A DNA stretch of 64,000 nucleotides. Origin: Chitinophagaceae bacterium PMP191F. Lineage in GTDB: Bacteria > Bacteroidota > Bacteroidia > Chitinophagales > Chitinophagaceae. Shown piece after piece: positions 8,836 to 17,814 of the stretch (position 1 is the first letter of the stretch; each line of letters opens with the position of its first letter). Under the pieces are notes generated by a model that did not search any database, had not been told where the DNA came from, and worked only from the letters and a program-made list of their open reading frames with translations. The DNA lies in assembly GCA_001302245.1 (NCBI GenBank), contig LGYU01000002.1, positions 124,001-188,000 on the forward strand, given 5' to 3'. The translations under genes and the position numbers were made by a program.

Positions 8836-8911
8836 TGCTGCTTTGCTACCGATAGTACGGCCCTATGGGCCGGGTGATGCATTTACCCAACGTACAATAT
8901 TAATAAAACAA

Positions 8912-8985
8912 AAAAGCACGGGTCTCTGCTTACTGTTCCAGAGGCCCTCGGAGCCGCACACACAATAAAAGAGAGCCCGCGCTTT
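8912..8985. ncRNA. Structured dyad element, copy 2 (candidate RNA or cis-regulatory structure)
   Basis: A second copy of the element at 8214-8287, in the same orientation, with about 85% identity over ~74 nt. The outer arms aaaagcacggg / cccgcgctttt keep pairing, with one G-C changed to an A/C mismatch near the base. The inner CTCTG/CAGAG stem is unchanged, and the central loop differs (cctcgga against cttggga). The upstream competing segment of copy 1 is absent here. Confidence 0.45.
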
Positions 8986-9035
8986 TATGCTTAAGGTGTA
9001 AAATATGCGTATTAATACATAATATACTTCCTATT

Positions 9036-10250
9036 CAGGTTTTCAGATTCCTCCCGGCGCCATTAATTGCTGCTATTACTTAACCCCTGCTGGCTTGGTC
9101 GGAATGACTGCTCCCCGCTGGTGTGGGGTACCGGATTACTCCGCGGGCGGTCACCCCGACGAAGGAGGGGTCTGAATGCTGCACATGCAGGAAGTTGTAT
9201 TATTTGCAGCGGGCCGGTCATTCCGAACGAGCAGCAGCCACCTGCCTCTACAACACTGTAATGCGAAGTGAGGAATCTGAAAGCTGAACATGCAGCAAGC
9301 GGTATTAAATGTTGCATGCTTCCTATTCGTACTACCAGATCCCTCCCTTCGGTCGGAATGACGGCTCCCGGTGGTGTGGGGTACCGGATTACTCCGCGGA
9401 CGTCACCCCGACGAAGGAGGGGTCTGAATGCTGCACATGTAATAGGCAACACACAGTAAAGCATACCTGCTATTCAGAGTTTCGGATTCCTCCCGGCGCC
9501 ATTAATTGCTGCTATTACTTAACCCCTGCTGGCTTGGTCGGAATGACGGGTTCCCCGCTGGTGTAAGTCACGGATTCCTCCGCGGGCGTCACCCCGATGA
9601 AGGAGGGATCTGAAAGTTGCACATGCAGCGGGCCGGTCATTCCGAACGAGCAGCAGCCACCTGCCTCTACAACACTGTAATGAGAAGTGAGGAATCTGAA
9701 AGCTGAACATGTAGTAGGCAACATAAAGTATAGTATACTTGCTATTCAGGCTACCAGATTCCTCCCGGCGCCATTAATTGCTGCTATTACTTAAACCCTG
9801 CTGGCTTGGTCGGAATGACAGCTCCCCGCTGGTGTGGGTGACGGATTCCTCCGCGGGCGGTCACCCCGACGAAGGAGGGGTCTGAATGCTGCACATGCAG
9901 GAAGTTGTATTATTTGCAGCGGGCCGGTCATTCCGAACGAGCAGCAGCCACCTGCCTCTACAACACTGTAATGCGAAGTGAGGAATCTGAAAGCTGAACA
10001 TGTAGCGGGCTGTCATTCCGAACAAGCAGCAGCCACCCGCCCCTACAACAGTGTAATGCGAAGTGAGGAATCTGAAAGCTGAACATGCAGCATACCGTGT
10101 TAAATGATGCATACATCCCATTCAGGGTTTCGGATTCCTCCCTGCGCCATTAATCGCTGCTATTGCAGCATTGCTGCTGGCTTGGTCGGAATGACTGCTC
10201 CCCGGTGATGTGGGTACCGGATTACTCCGCGGGCTGTCACCCCCGAAGTA
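9036..10250. repeat. Mosaic palindromic repeat cluster A2
   Basis: The same two modules as cluster A1, in at least four more rounds. Module 1 occurs near 9048, 9485, 9758 and 10132, with a short form near 9340. Module 2 occurs near 9218, 9636, 9928 and 10010. Spacings vary (about 270-440 bp), so this is a shuffled array and not a simple tandem repeat. Adjacent copies are nearly identical over more than 60 bp. The many open frames in this stretch on both strands follow the repeat and show no protein-family character. Confidence 0.87.
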
Positions 10251-10260
10251 AAGGTTGAAA

Positions 10261-10687
10261 ACCTCATGCATCAAACCACATTGATTTACAACCATTTTTA
10301 CCAATAACGCCTACCAACACCTGCAAATTGATGGTAAACAAAATGATTTATACTATTATCATAATCATTTTGTTTATCACCAATTCATCTACAACTATGA
10401 TCAATTAAAGCATGTTTGTTATCAAAATATTTTTGCCTGTCGGCGGTTGTTTTTTGTTCATAAACAAAGGCTACATACTTTATATCTTTATAGCTTTGCG
10501 GGTATATATACTACTGAAACCCAATGCTGTTATTCATTTTCTCATAAACAAAATACAATTTGTTATCAATAAACGGGTTTGTTGCAGTGCCATCCGTTAA
10601 TTACATTTTAATATAACGCTGCTCAATAAACGCATAATAACATCGTTACTATTAATAAAAATCACTAATCATTAAAACCAATGTCCT
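10261..10687. other. AT-rich non-coding spacer with TTTGTT-type dyads
   Basis: A strongly AT-rich stretch between cluster A2 and the fibronectin-III gene. It holds a 14-bp inverted repeat TAAACAAAATGATT (10335-10348 with 10363-10376), a compact palindrome TTTGTTcataAACAAA (10453-10468), and several more TTTGTTATCA or CATAAACAAA words up to about 10590. The only open frame (62 codons) is compositionally AT-driven and not convincing. It could be a protein-binding array or a regulatory region; no DnaA-box set is visible. Confidence 0.6.
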
Positions 10688-11305
10688 ATGGCCAAACAAA
10701 AAGCCCGTATCAGCTTTTCCAGAATGACTGATACCCAACTGGATCAAAAAACGGATTTTATTCTTACCCGTATGACGGGTAACCCGTTTTTTGCCACCCC
10801 CATTCCCACCCTTACAGAAGTAACTACAGCGCGTACAGAATTTAATGCTGCTATTACTATTGCAGCAGGCGGCAACCACCAGGGTGTGGCTATTAAAAAC
10901 CAAAGCCGTAAAAAGTTAACTGATCTGCTGGCGCAGTTGGGTACTTATGTCAATAACGTTGCCAATGGCGATGCTGCTAATATTTTAGGTTCGGGGTTTG
11001 ATATTAGTAAAATACCTACTCCGGCAGGTCAGTTGCCCAAGCCTACCAGCCTGAAGGTAGTGCCCAATACGGCTGGTACGGTAAAGGCCAGCACTAAAAA
11101 AATTGTAAATGCCAGCAGCTATATGTTTGAGTATACGCTGGCGCCTGTATTGGCCAGCAGTGTGTGGACACAGGTGGTAAGCAATAAAGCTACAGTAATA
11201 ATACTGGGTCTGCAGCGTGGTGCGGAGTATTCTTTTCGTGTATCGCCCCTGGGCAGCAACCCTACCCGCAACTTTAGCGATCCCGTTAGTTCTTATGTAA
11301 ATTGA
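10688..11305 (+). CDS. Fibronectin type III domain protein of unknown function
   Basis: A 205-aa protein without a signal peptide or membrane segment (N-terminus MAKQKARISFSRMTDTQLDQ). The N-terminal half is helical, with a TARTEFNAAI...AGGNHQGVAIKN word. The C-terminal ~90 residues (from PTSLKVVPNTAG) have fibronectin-III character: SYMFEYTLAP, WTQVVSNKATVIILGL, GAEYSFRVSPLGSN. The start is the only ATG in frame. A very strong hairpin follows the stop. FN3 domains are usually extracellular, so a cytoplasmic-looking FN3 protein in an accessory region, next to dyad-rich DNA, is unusual. The role is not known. Confidence 0.75.
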   Translation: MAKQKARISFSRMTDTQLDQKTDFILTRMTGNPFFATPIPTLTEVTTARTEFNAAITIAAGGNHQGVAIKNQSRKKLTDLLAQLGTYVNNVANGDAANILGSGFDISKIPTPAGQLPKPTSLKVVPNTAGTVKASTKKIVNASSYMFEYTLAPVLASSVWTQVVSNKATVIILGLQRGAEYSFRVSPLGSNPTRNFSDPVSSYVN

Positions 11306-11322
11306 TATACCCTATTGCCTGC

Positions 11323-11372
11323 TATATAAACAACAATGCTCTGCGCTTGTGCGGGGCATTGTTGTTTATATA
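11323..11372 (+). terminator. Long perfect hairpin after the fibronectin-III gene
   Basis: 17-bp perfect arms, TATATAAACAACAATGC (11323-11339) and its reverse complement (11356-11372), close a 16-nt GC-rich loop 18 bp after the stop. No clean T-run follows, so this may be a transcript-protecting stem rather than a standard intrinsic terminator. Confidence 0.6.
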
Positions 11373-11479
11373 ACACATTTATTCAACACCTATTTTAAGG
11401 ACAATCTATAATTTAATATCTTAGATATTAATAACAAATTGCCTAATATTCTTTCCTCTCATTGCAAACTCATCAGTAT

Positions 11480-11905
11480 ATGGATGTAATAACTTTGATA
11501 TGTACAGTGATCGGCGCAATTGCTGCTATATATGGCATCAAAGCATACTTTAAAGATCATGTAGAGAAAGGAAAAGAAAAGATTATTGGATTAAAAGCTC
11601 TGTTTAAAGCTAATCAAAAAATTGCCCAGGATTTAAAAGATAGCCTGGCTGAATATGCTCGTGACAATAACGCATTATACGATCAGTTTTACCAGAATAT
11701 AACATTTTCAGCATATATAGCACTTCTTAACCAGACGCTTGAAAATGACTTGAGCGATACTGCTTTAGAAAACGCAGTTAATGTAAATCCTACAGAAAGT
11801 ATTATTAATTCAATGATGACAAGTTTAGAAACGCAATCTGCAAATCTTTTACAAGTAAGAAACTATTTCAACTTATATTTCAAATTACATAAATCTTTTA
11901 ACTAA
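11480..11905 (+). CDS. Small membrane-anchored hypothetical protein
   Basis: A 141-aa protein. The ATG at 11480 (MDVITLICTVIGAIAAIYGI) is preferred over an upstream in-frame TTG. The N-terminus is one transmembrane helix (about residues 3-20), followed by a basic stretch (KAYFKDHVEKGKEKI) and a long helical, probably coiled-coil cytoplasmic part. The gene is about 30% GC, far below the core genes here, which suggests transfer. It converges on the next gene with only 3 bp between the stop codons. No family recognised. Confidence 0.62.
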   Translation: MDVITLICTVIGAIAAIYGIKAYFKDHVEKGKEKIIGLKALFKANQKIAQDLKDSLAEYARDNNALYDQFYQNITFSAYIALLNQTLENDLSDTALENAVNVNPTESIINSMMTSLETQSANLLQVRNYFNLYFKLHKSFN

Positions 11906-11908
11906 GCA

Positions 11909-12547
11909 TCAAGTATTACTTGCTTTAGCTTTTTCAAGTAATCTATTTTTCTTTTTCCTCTCTTTCTCTGCACGGGCCTTACCTAAGGCCCATAGAAAAC
12001 GATCTACTACAGCAAAATCAATTTTCTTATCCCCTATCCATTTTTTGAAGTCATTTAATACATTATTAAGCTTCATGTAATCATAAAGATCCTTTTTTGT
12101 AAATTCTGAATACTTGTGATATTTATTAAACTCATACAAGCTATTCCTCACGTATTGATCGCAGATAGGGAACTTTTTGGGATAATGACAATGACAAAAC
12201 TTTGTAGCAAAAGAATAATTATTTCTAGCCTTTTTTCCTCTGCGCGTCTTATAACGAGCAATCTCCTTAATTAAAGTAAAATCTCCCTCCTTTAGCCTTT
12301 TATCAATATCCTTTACCCGTTCATATATTATCTTACTTACACCAAACGTATCACCAATGGTTGTTTTAAATGCACCATTTATATAATTCACTTTAATAAA
12401 TATATTCCGGAAAGAATCATTTTTAAAGAAAGCTTTAGCTAGCTCTATTGAGGCTGTATAACTTTGCGCATCGTAATATCTTTCCTGATTGAATGTATCA
12501 ACGAAGTCTTTTATCGTTTCGGCAGATGGTTTTACTTTATACTGCAT
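11909..12547 (-). CDS. Conserved AT-rich protein, possible HhH/8-oxoguanine-glycosylase-like fold
   Basis: A 212-aa soluble protein. The central YSFATKFCHCHYPKKFPICD...VRNSL block and the C-terminal VDRFLWALGKA resemble a widespread family of uncharacterised proteins with words such as YSFATKYC..H.P..YPI.DSYV and DKYLWLLGK. As far as I recall, that family has been linked by fold to 8-oxoguanine DNA glycosylases and turns up in accessory and defence-type islands. The assignment is from memory of the motif and not from a search. The C-terminus is very basic (EKERKKKNRLLEKAK). The low GC and convergent partner mark it as accessory. An enzymatic role is not established. Confidence 0.6.
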   Translation of the reverse strand: MQYKVKPSAETIKDFVDTFNQERYYDAQSYTASIELAKAFFKNDSFRNIFIKVNYINGAFKTTIGDTFGVSKIIYERVKDIDKRLKEGDFTLIKEIARYKTRRGKKARNNYSFATKFCHCHYPKKFPICDQYVRNSLYEFNKYHKYSEFTKKDLYDYMKLNNVLNDFKKWIGDKKIDFAVVDRFLWALGKARAEKERKKKNRLLEKAKASNT

Positions 12548-12703
12548 AATTATTTTTTAAAAAAAACCTGTTATGCCAATATAAAGCAAGACAGAAAAAC
12601 AACAGTACCGTTTTTTAACCCATAATTGTAAATCATACATCCTGGCCTGAAGGTTATTCGATAAATCAGAATAGTATAATATACCTATAGAATATTCCCT
12701 TTT

Positions 12704-12735
12704 AAAAAAACAAACCCCTCCATTCCGGAGGGGTT
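12704..12735 (-). terminator. Terminator of the PorP/SprF-like gene
   Basis: AACCCCTCC-ATTCC-GGAGGGGTT (12713-12735), with an A-run on its left (12704-12710) that gives the U-tail on the minus-strand mRNA, lies about 55 bp past the stop. Confidence 0.85.
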
Positions 12736-12788
12736 GTCAGCAGTTGGTATTGGTTACTCTAAGGGAAAGGATTCATTATAAATTCATT

Positions 12789-13811
12789 TTACCATACATT
12801 TTTCGGGCACCAATCGCCGTACTTATTGCCTAAAGTAAAACCTATCATCAGTTCGTGTGTTCCTTTGCTTACGGTGTTCAGCCGGCTGGTGGTATAATCG
12901 TATGCATAGCCAACATTCATTGTGTTACTTATGTTCAGCCCCAGCATTCCTGCAAACCCCTCACCTGTTCTGTAGCTGGTTCCTATCCACATCAGGTCGT
13001 GATACTGCAGCTTCAGGTTAATGTCCGTTTGCACTGGTAACGGACTTATATATTTTACCATTACACTGGGCAGCAGGTTAAAATCTTCCGTTAGCAAAAA
13101 CCGGTACCCGGCAGTGGCAAACAGGTGTGGTACAAATTTGCCGTCGGTGGTTTTTACCGTGTTATCGCCAAAGGCTACTTTCTGTGGTATTATCTGCTGC
13201 GCACTTACTCCTACAAAATAATCGGCACTGTACAGGTACAACCCTACCATAAAATCGGGCTTGTAGGTGTTGATCTGCCCGGTATTGTACACCGCAGGGT
13301 CTATCTGTGTTACCGGCCCAAAATCCAGCTTACTGGCATTAAGGCTCAGGTTGGTAACCCCTGCACCAAAACCTGCTGCCAGGCTGGTACGCGGGCTGAT
13401 ACCCAGGTGGTATGCATACGTTACGTATGCCGAAAAATTGTTCAGTGGCCCTGTACGATCGTTGATGACTTGTAACCCTATTCCGTGATGCGGCTCTGCC
13501 GCTGTGTATTCTTCCCAATATCTTTTGCCCCTGGGGTTTTCACCCGGTACTTCAAATGAAGTGGCCGTGGTGCGGTAGTCTTTTTTACCCAGTGGGGCAT
13601 GTGCCGTAAGGTATGTGGTAACCGGCGCCCCATCTACCCCCACCCATTGGTGCCTGTGGCTCAACTTCACATCTACATAGTTCTCAATGCCCGTTAGCGC
13701 AGGGTTAATAATATACTGGTTCAGTATATATTGTGTGTAATGTGGTTTTTGCTGTGCCTGCACCGAAAAACAACACACTGCTGTGCATACCCATAAAATA
13801 ATCCTCTGCAT
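12789..13811 (-). CDS. PorP/SprF family type IX secretion system membrane protein
   Basis: A 340-aa outer-membrane beta-barrel. The ATG at 13811 is chosen because it starts a signal peptide (MQRIILWVCTAVCCFSVQAQ) and the conserved mature N-terminus follows (KPHYTQYILNQYIINPALTG). The 40 upstream codons in frame are Cys-rich nonsense. The family signature continues with HRHQWVGVDGAP, VINDRTGP, ISPRTSLAAGFGAG and GYAYDYTTS. PorP/SprF proteins help deliver or anchor T9SS cargo and are typically paired with a large protein carrying a gliding-type C-terminal domain. That partner is encoded directly upstream (stop at 13921), 109 bp away on the same strand. Confidence 0.93.
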   Translation of the reverse strand: MQRIILWVCTAVCCFSVQAQQKPHYTQYILNQYIINPALTGIENYVDVKLSHRHQWVGVDGAPVTTYLTAHAPLGKKDYRTTATSFEVPGENPRGKRYWEEYTAAEPHHGIGLQVINDRTGPLNNFSAYVTYAYHLGISPRTSLAAGFGAGVTNLSLNASKLDFGPVTQIDPAVYNTGQINTYKPDFMVGLYLYSADYFVGVSAQQIIPQKVAFGDNTVKTTDGKFVPHLFATAGYRFLLTEDFNLLPSVMVKYISPLPVQTDINLKLQYHDLMWIGTSYRTGEGFAGMLGLNISNTMNVGYAYDYTTSRLNTVSKGTHELMIGFTLGNKYGDWCPKNVW

Positions 13812-13920
13812 GTACAAGTTGGTTTTGGAAAAAGGGGACAGACACAACCAAACACTTTGGCATAGACAAACAAACTGCCGATGTAGCTGCAAAATGCCGC
13901 AGATTTTTTCTGCAGGTTTT

Positions 13921-16900
13921 TTACCGCACAATAGTTACCGACCCTGTCATACGGCTTTTGCCGTTTTTAGGATTGATAATCCAATAGTAAGTACCTATTG
14001 GCAGCGGTTTGCCCTGCTGGGTGCCATCCCATGGTTTTGTATATCCTGTTGAACTGAATACTTTTTGTCCGTACCGGTTAAATACCTCTACATCGCAATC
14101 GGTATAGCTATCCAGGTATTGTATTACCCAGGTATCGTTAATTCCATCGCCATTGGGTGAAAAAATATTGGGCACCCGCATCTTTTCCAGATATTTTACA
14201 AAAACCTCATCTGTTGCCACACAGTTGTTGGCAGAGGTTACGGTAAGTTTATAGGTCATATCGTGCGGTGGCGATACGCGGGGTGCCACTATTGTTGTGC
14301 TGCTGATGTAGCTGTTGGGTGTCCACAATACGGTAATGTTATTACCGGTAGCACGCGCCTGCAATATGGTATATCCACCTTCCAGTACACCTTTATCCGG
14401 CCCCGCATCTGCCAGCGGCGTGGGGTAAACCTGTATATTTTGTTCTGCGTACGAGCTACAGCCATTGGCAGCAGTATAAGTGTAGCGCAGGGTATGTGTA
14501 CCGGCGCCTGCCTTTGCAGGGTTAAACAATCCGTTTTCAGAAATGCCATCGCCTGAGTATACACCTGCTCCCGCAAGTCCCAATGTTTCACTGGCACTAT
14601 TCACCGTAAAAGGTGTTATTTCTTCGCACACTCCCTGTAGTGCATCGAAGCGAATACCGGGATTGGTTTTTACCACCACTGTTGCTCTGCTTTCATTGGG
14701 GCAGCTTTCGCCAGAATACACCACGTACCGCACCTGGTAGGTTCGTGTACCTGCCGCACCAGGATCCGGATATAAGTGTTTGTATTGTTTGCCCTGTGCA
14801 GGCGCATTGTCTATCGTTTTGTTGGTAGGGTCGCTGGCATAGTCCCAGTAAATTTCTGTGCGGATAATATTGCCAATGTCCAGCGTGGAAGCATCTTCCA
14901 GTCTTACCGTATCGGCAGCACACAATTGATTGCCACCGCCCGTCATTTTAAAAATAGCCTGTGGCGATCCGCCATTTACTGTAAATGGCCTGGTGAGCGA
15001 ATCCACACAACCGTCTACTGATATGGCTTTTACTTTTACATTGTATGGACCGGCCAGTGCATATTTATGCTGTGCATCTTTGCCGGTGCCGATTTGCCCA
15101 TCGCCAAATGTCCACTGGTAGGTCATTTGTGTACCGGTACCATCGCCAATAGCAGAGGTATTGGTAAACTGTGCATAGGGATCATCCACACACACCACCG
15201 GTGTATTGAAACCAGCCTGCGGATTTACATGCACCGCTACGTATTGTGTATCAGTTTTGCTTTTACACCCCATGTTGTTTTCCGCCTGCAGCAGTACCAT
15301 GTAGCTGCCTGTGTTGGTATATTGGTGGGTCATGGGGTTGGTATGTGTCACCTGTTCGGTGCTGCCATCACCATACGTCCATACACTTTTACTAACGATG
15401 CCCACCGCAGTAGATGCTTTATTGGTAAATACAATATCCCTGCTTTGGCATGCTGGTGTTGCCAGACTGAAATCGGCCACCGGTGGCGGGTTGATACCTA
15501 TATAATTGGTAGATGTGTTCGATACACACCCCACATCACTGATCACCCAGTGTTTGATGGGTAAATTTGTTACGGGTGTATTGTACAGGTGTTTGGGAGA
15601 TGGCAGCGTACTGGTGATGCCATCTCCAAAATCCCAGAACCAGTTGGTCAATGGCCGCCCTCCTGTATTAGAGGCGTCAACAAAGGTTACACTATCCGAT
15701 AAACAGCCTGTATGCAAAAATGTAAAGTTTGCCGCAGGTGCCTCATATACCTCCAAGTCATAATGTATTTCCTGCACGCCATTACACCCATCGCCGGTAG
15801 GATTGTTGGCCACTACCATAATAGGATAATTGCCCGCCGTTGGAATACTGTATGATGTTGGCAGTCTGTAGCGGTACAAAGTACGGTCATTTACTACCCA
15901 CGAAGAATCATACACCGGGCTGCTGATGGTAAGATCCGGGAAAAGTCCGTTAAACTTCCAGGCTATCAGTGTAGGCTGGTATGGAAAGGTCATTGAAAAT
16001 TTGAATGGCGTGTTTTTACAACTGGCCGGAAAGTTTACCGTAGCATAGTCATTGCGGATGCTGATGAACTGGTACAGATCTTTCAGGTTGGTACCTGCTG
16101 AATACCCGTACGATTCTGTAGTGCCAAAACCGTAGGCAATGGCATTGAAAGGCGTATCGCAGGTAAGGGTATGATTGCCCAGCGCTACCTGTATCTGTGC
16201 GTAAGCATAATTGGGATCTACCGGGTGTGGCGAAAATGACTGCGCATAGGTAACCCCATCTATTTTAAATGTATTGATGGCACCCGGAGCATTTTTGACC
16301 ACCACATTGATAAAGTGAATATTCCGCTGCTGGTTGATCAGTCGTAATGAAGTGAGGGTTACGTTGCTGATGGTTTGCTCCACCGGGTTCAGGTAAATCA
16401 TTTCTGGATCACCATTATTGGTAGGCTCTGCACAATCCTGCGTAGTATAATATTGTGCTACCAATATTGGCTTGTCGGCTTCAATTACATGCAGCCGTGT
16501 ATCATTGAACTGGTAATAAAATCCGTTGGTAAATGAACCGGAAGCAATCACATTGCCATCCACTTTTACCGTAGTAGCAGCATCCGGACGGATAATGCGG
16601 TAATAGTTCATGGGGCGTGTAGAGCTGGGCACCGTGATATACTTTTTACCCCAGGTAGTGTTGGGGTACATCTGCTGCACCAGGTTGTCGGAAGATGATA
16701 CGGAGTTAGCACACCCGATACCAATACGACCGCTACCACAAAAAACGGCGATCCTTTTACAACCGCCCCCGTTGTTCACCGATTTAATGACCGACCCTGT
16801 CAGGTCGGTATGCGCCAGTGCGTTAAAGATCTCTCCTTTGTTCAGGTTCACGGTATAGGTTTGCCCTGCATTCATTGTCATGGTAGCCGCTGCCGGAGTT

Positions 16901-17409
16901 ATCTCAATGGAAGTATTATCTTCCGTAGCTACAACAAAAAAGTAGGAATAAGATTGGCTGTTGATGGTAGACTGTGCCACCTGGGTATAGTTTACCGAAT
17001 AATAATTTTGCCCCAGGGTGCTGACGGGCAAACAAAGCGTGGCGCCCGAAACAGATGCATAATATATATGTGCATAGGCCACCACCGGTTTGTCGGCAAC
17101 AATATGAATGCCCCGATCGGAGTATACTTTTTCCTGGTCAAGAAATGCTGAAGTGGGAATGCTTACCTCAATTACCTGGTTGGCAGCAAGGGTGTAATTT
17201 CCCAGCAGGTTGCCTCCTATTTCTACTTTAAAAGTGGTGCTGACGTCGGAAGTAACATATACAGACATACCCGGGTATTGACCGGCATACATCTGCTGAT
17301 GATTGCCATACCCTAACCAGAATTCCTTTCCTTTATTGGTGAAGTCCTGTGCAAAACAGGCCATTCCACATCCAATACAAACAAGCAGGGACAAAAGCGA
17401 TTTTCGCAT
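13921..17409 (-). CDS. Large T9SS cargo protein: IgGFc-binding-like N-terminus, PKD domains, gliding-motility C-terminal domain
   Basis: An 1162-aa secreted protein with a signal peptide (MRKSLLSLLVCIGCGMACFA). The N-terminal third resembles IgGFc-binding/adhesin-type domains (GKEFWLGYGNHQQM...YVTSDVSTTFKVEIGG). At least three PKD domains follow: WFWDFGDGITSTLPSPKHLY, VWTYGDGSTEQ...HQYTNTGSYMV and YQWTFGDGQIGTGKDAQHKY. The end is the type B sorting domain (VPNIFSPNGDGINDTWVI, VEVFNRYGQKVF, WDGTQQGKPLPIGTYYW), the TIGR04131 class. It is expected on the cell surface or outside the cell, as an adhesin. It forms a unit with the downstream PorP/SprF-like gene, the usual pairing. Confidence 0.93.
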   Translation of the reverse strand: MRKSLLSLLVCIGCGMACFAQDFTNKGKEFWLGYGNHQQMYAGQYPGMSVYVTSDVSTTFKVEIGGNLLGNYTLAANQVIEVSIPTSAFLDQEKVYSDRGIHIVADKPVVAYAHIYYASVSGATLCLPVSTLGQNYYSVNYTQVAQSTINSQSYSYFFVVATEDNTSIEITPAAATMTMNAGQTYTVNLNKGEIFNALAHTDLTGSVIKSVNNGGGCKRIAVFCGSGRIGIGCANSVSSSDNLVQQMYPNTTWGKKYITVPSSTRPMNYYRIIRPDAATTVKVDGNVIASGSFTNGFYYQFNDTRLHVIEADKPILVAQYYTTQDCAEPTNNGDPEMIYLNPVEQTISNVTLTSLRLINQQRNIHFINVVVKNAPGAINTFKIDGVTYAQSFSPHPVDPNYAYAQIQVALGNHTLTCDTPFNAIAYGFGTTESYGYSAGTNLKDLYQFISIRNDYATVNFPASCKNTPFKFSMTFPYQPTLIAWKFNGLFPDLTISSPVYDSSWVVNDRTLYRYRLPTSYSIPTAGNYPIMVVANNPTGDGCNGVQEIHYDLEVYEAPAANFTFLHTGCLSDSVTFVDASNTGGRPLTNWFWDFGDGITSTLPSPKHLYNTPVTNLPIKHWVISDVGCVSNTSTNYIGINPPPVADFSLATPACQSRDIVFTNKASTAVGIVSKSVWTYGDGSTEQVTHTNPMTHQYTNTGSYMVLLQAENNMGCKSKTDTQYVAVHVNPQAGFNTPVVCVDDPYAQFTNTSAIGDGTGTQMTYQWTFGDGQIGTGKDAQHKYALAGPYNVKVKAISVDGCVDSLTRPFTVNGGSPQAIFKMTGGGNQLCAADTVRLEDASTLDIGNIIRTEIYWDYASDPTNKTIDNAPAQGKQYKHLYPDPGAAGTRTYQVRYVVYSGESCPNESRATVVVKTNPGIRFDALQGVCEEITPFTVNSASETLGLAGAGVYSGDGISENGLFNPAKAGAGTHTLRYTYTAANGCSSYAEQNIQVYPTPLADAGPDKGVLEGGYTILQARATGNNITVLWTPNSYISSTTIVAPRVSPPHDMTYKLTVTSANNCVATDEVFVKYLEKMRVPNIFSPNGDGINDTWVIQYLDSYTDCDVEVFNRYGQKVFSSTGYTKPWDGTQQGKPLPIGTYYWIINPKNGKSRMTGSVTIVR

Positions 17410-17814
17410 TAGCTCGGTTTAAAAGAGGCGGGTACGCACAACACTGCAATATAACATAAAAGCATTTGAACAGCAATGATTTCCAGCCCTGGAAACATGC
17501 CATTAACGACTTTATTGACCAATATCCATTTTTCCCATAAAAGGAAAATAAAACAATTTATCGTCTTGCTCAAATACCCTCAACTCATCAATTCCATTTC
17601 CGGGAAACAACATTTATCCTCTTTTGCTATACATTCCCGACTTGATTTTGAGTGCTGATATCCCCTCACCTGAAATGCCACCTTCTACCCTAAAGTATGG
17701 CTTTATTTTTTGGTAATAACCTCTGCTCATCTCATCATTTATTACCTGCAACTTCTGGATCCATTTCTAGGCCTTATTGTCTCTAAACTATCTGTCACCA
17801 GCAATCCGCCAGGA
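17410..17814. other. Gene-free spacer between WbqC and the T9SS cargo gene
   Basis: No frame on either strand looks coding, and I see no strong hairpin or promoter box. Any promoter of the minus-strand cargo gene must lie near 17410-17480. Confidence 0.5.

Noticed and set aside
8160-8985. Considered a tRNA, a 6S-type RNA, a retron or a CRISPR array for the dyad elements
   Set aside because: No tRNA consensus, no reverse transcriptase, no equal-length spacers, and the length and loop pattern do not fit 6S RNA.
9063-9724. Several open frames on both strands within the repeat clusters (for example 9063-9464 minus and 9519-9710 minus)
   Set aside because: They are translations of the repeat modules in several frames, share the same peptide words, and have no family character.
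6480-10250. Considered an insertion sequence or integron
   Set aside because: No transposase or integrase frame, no target duplications, and module ends that repeat in many places rather than once.
10412-10600. A 62-codon frame in the AT-rich dyad spacer
   Set aside because: Driven by AT-rich composition, with no ribosome-binding or family evidence; the dyads explain the sequence better.
10688-12547. Considered a toxin-antitoxin pair with the XRE gene
   Set aside because: The FN3 and membrane-anchored genes are not adjacent to the XRE gene, and no toxin-type fold is recognised.
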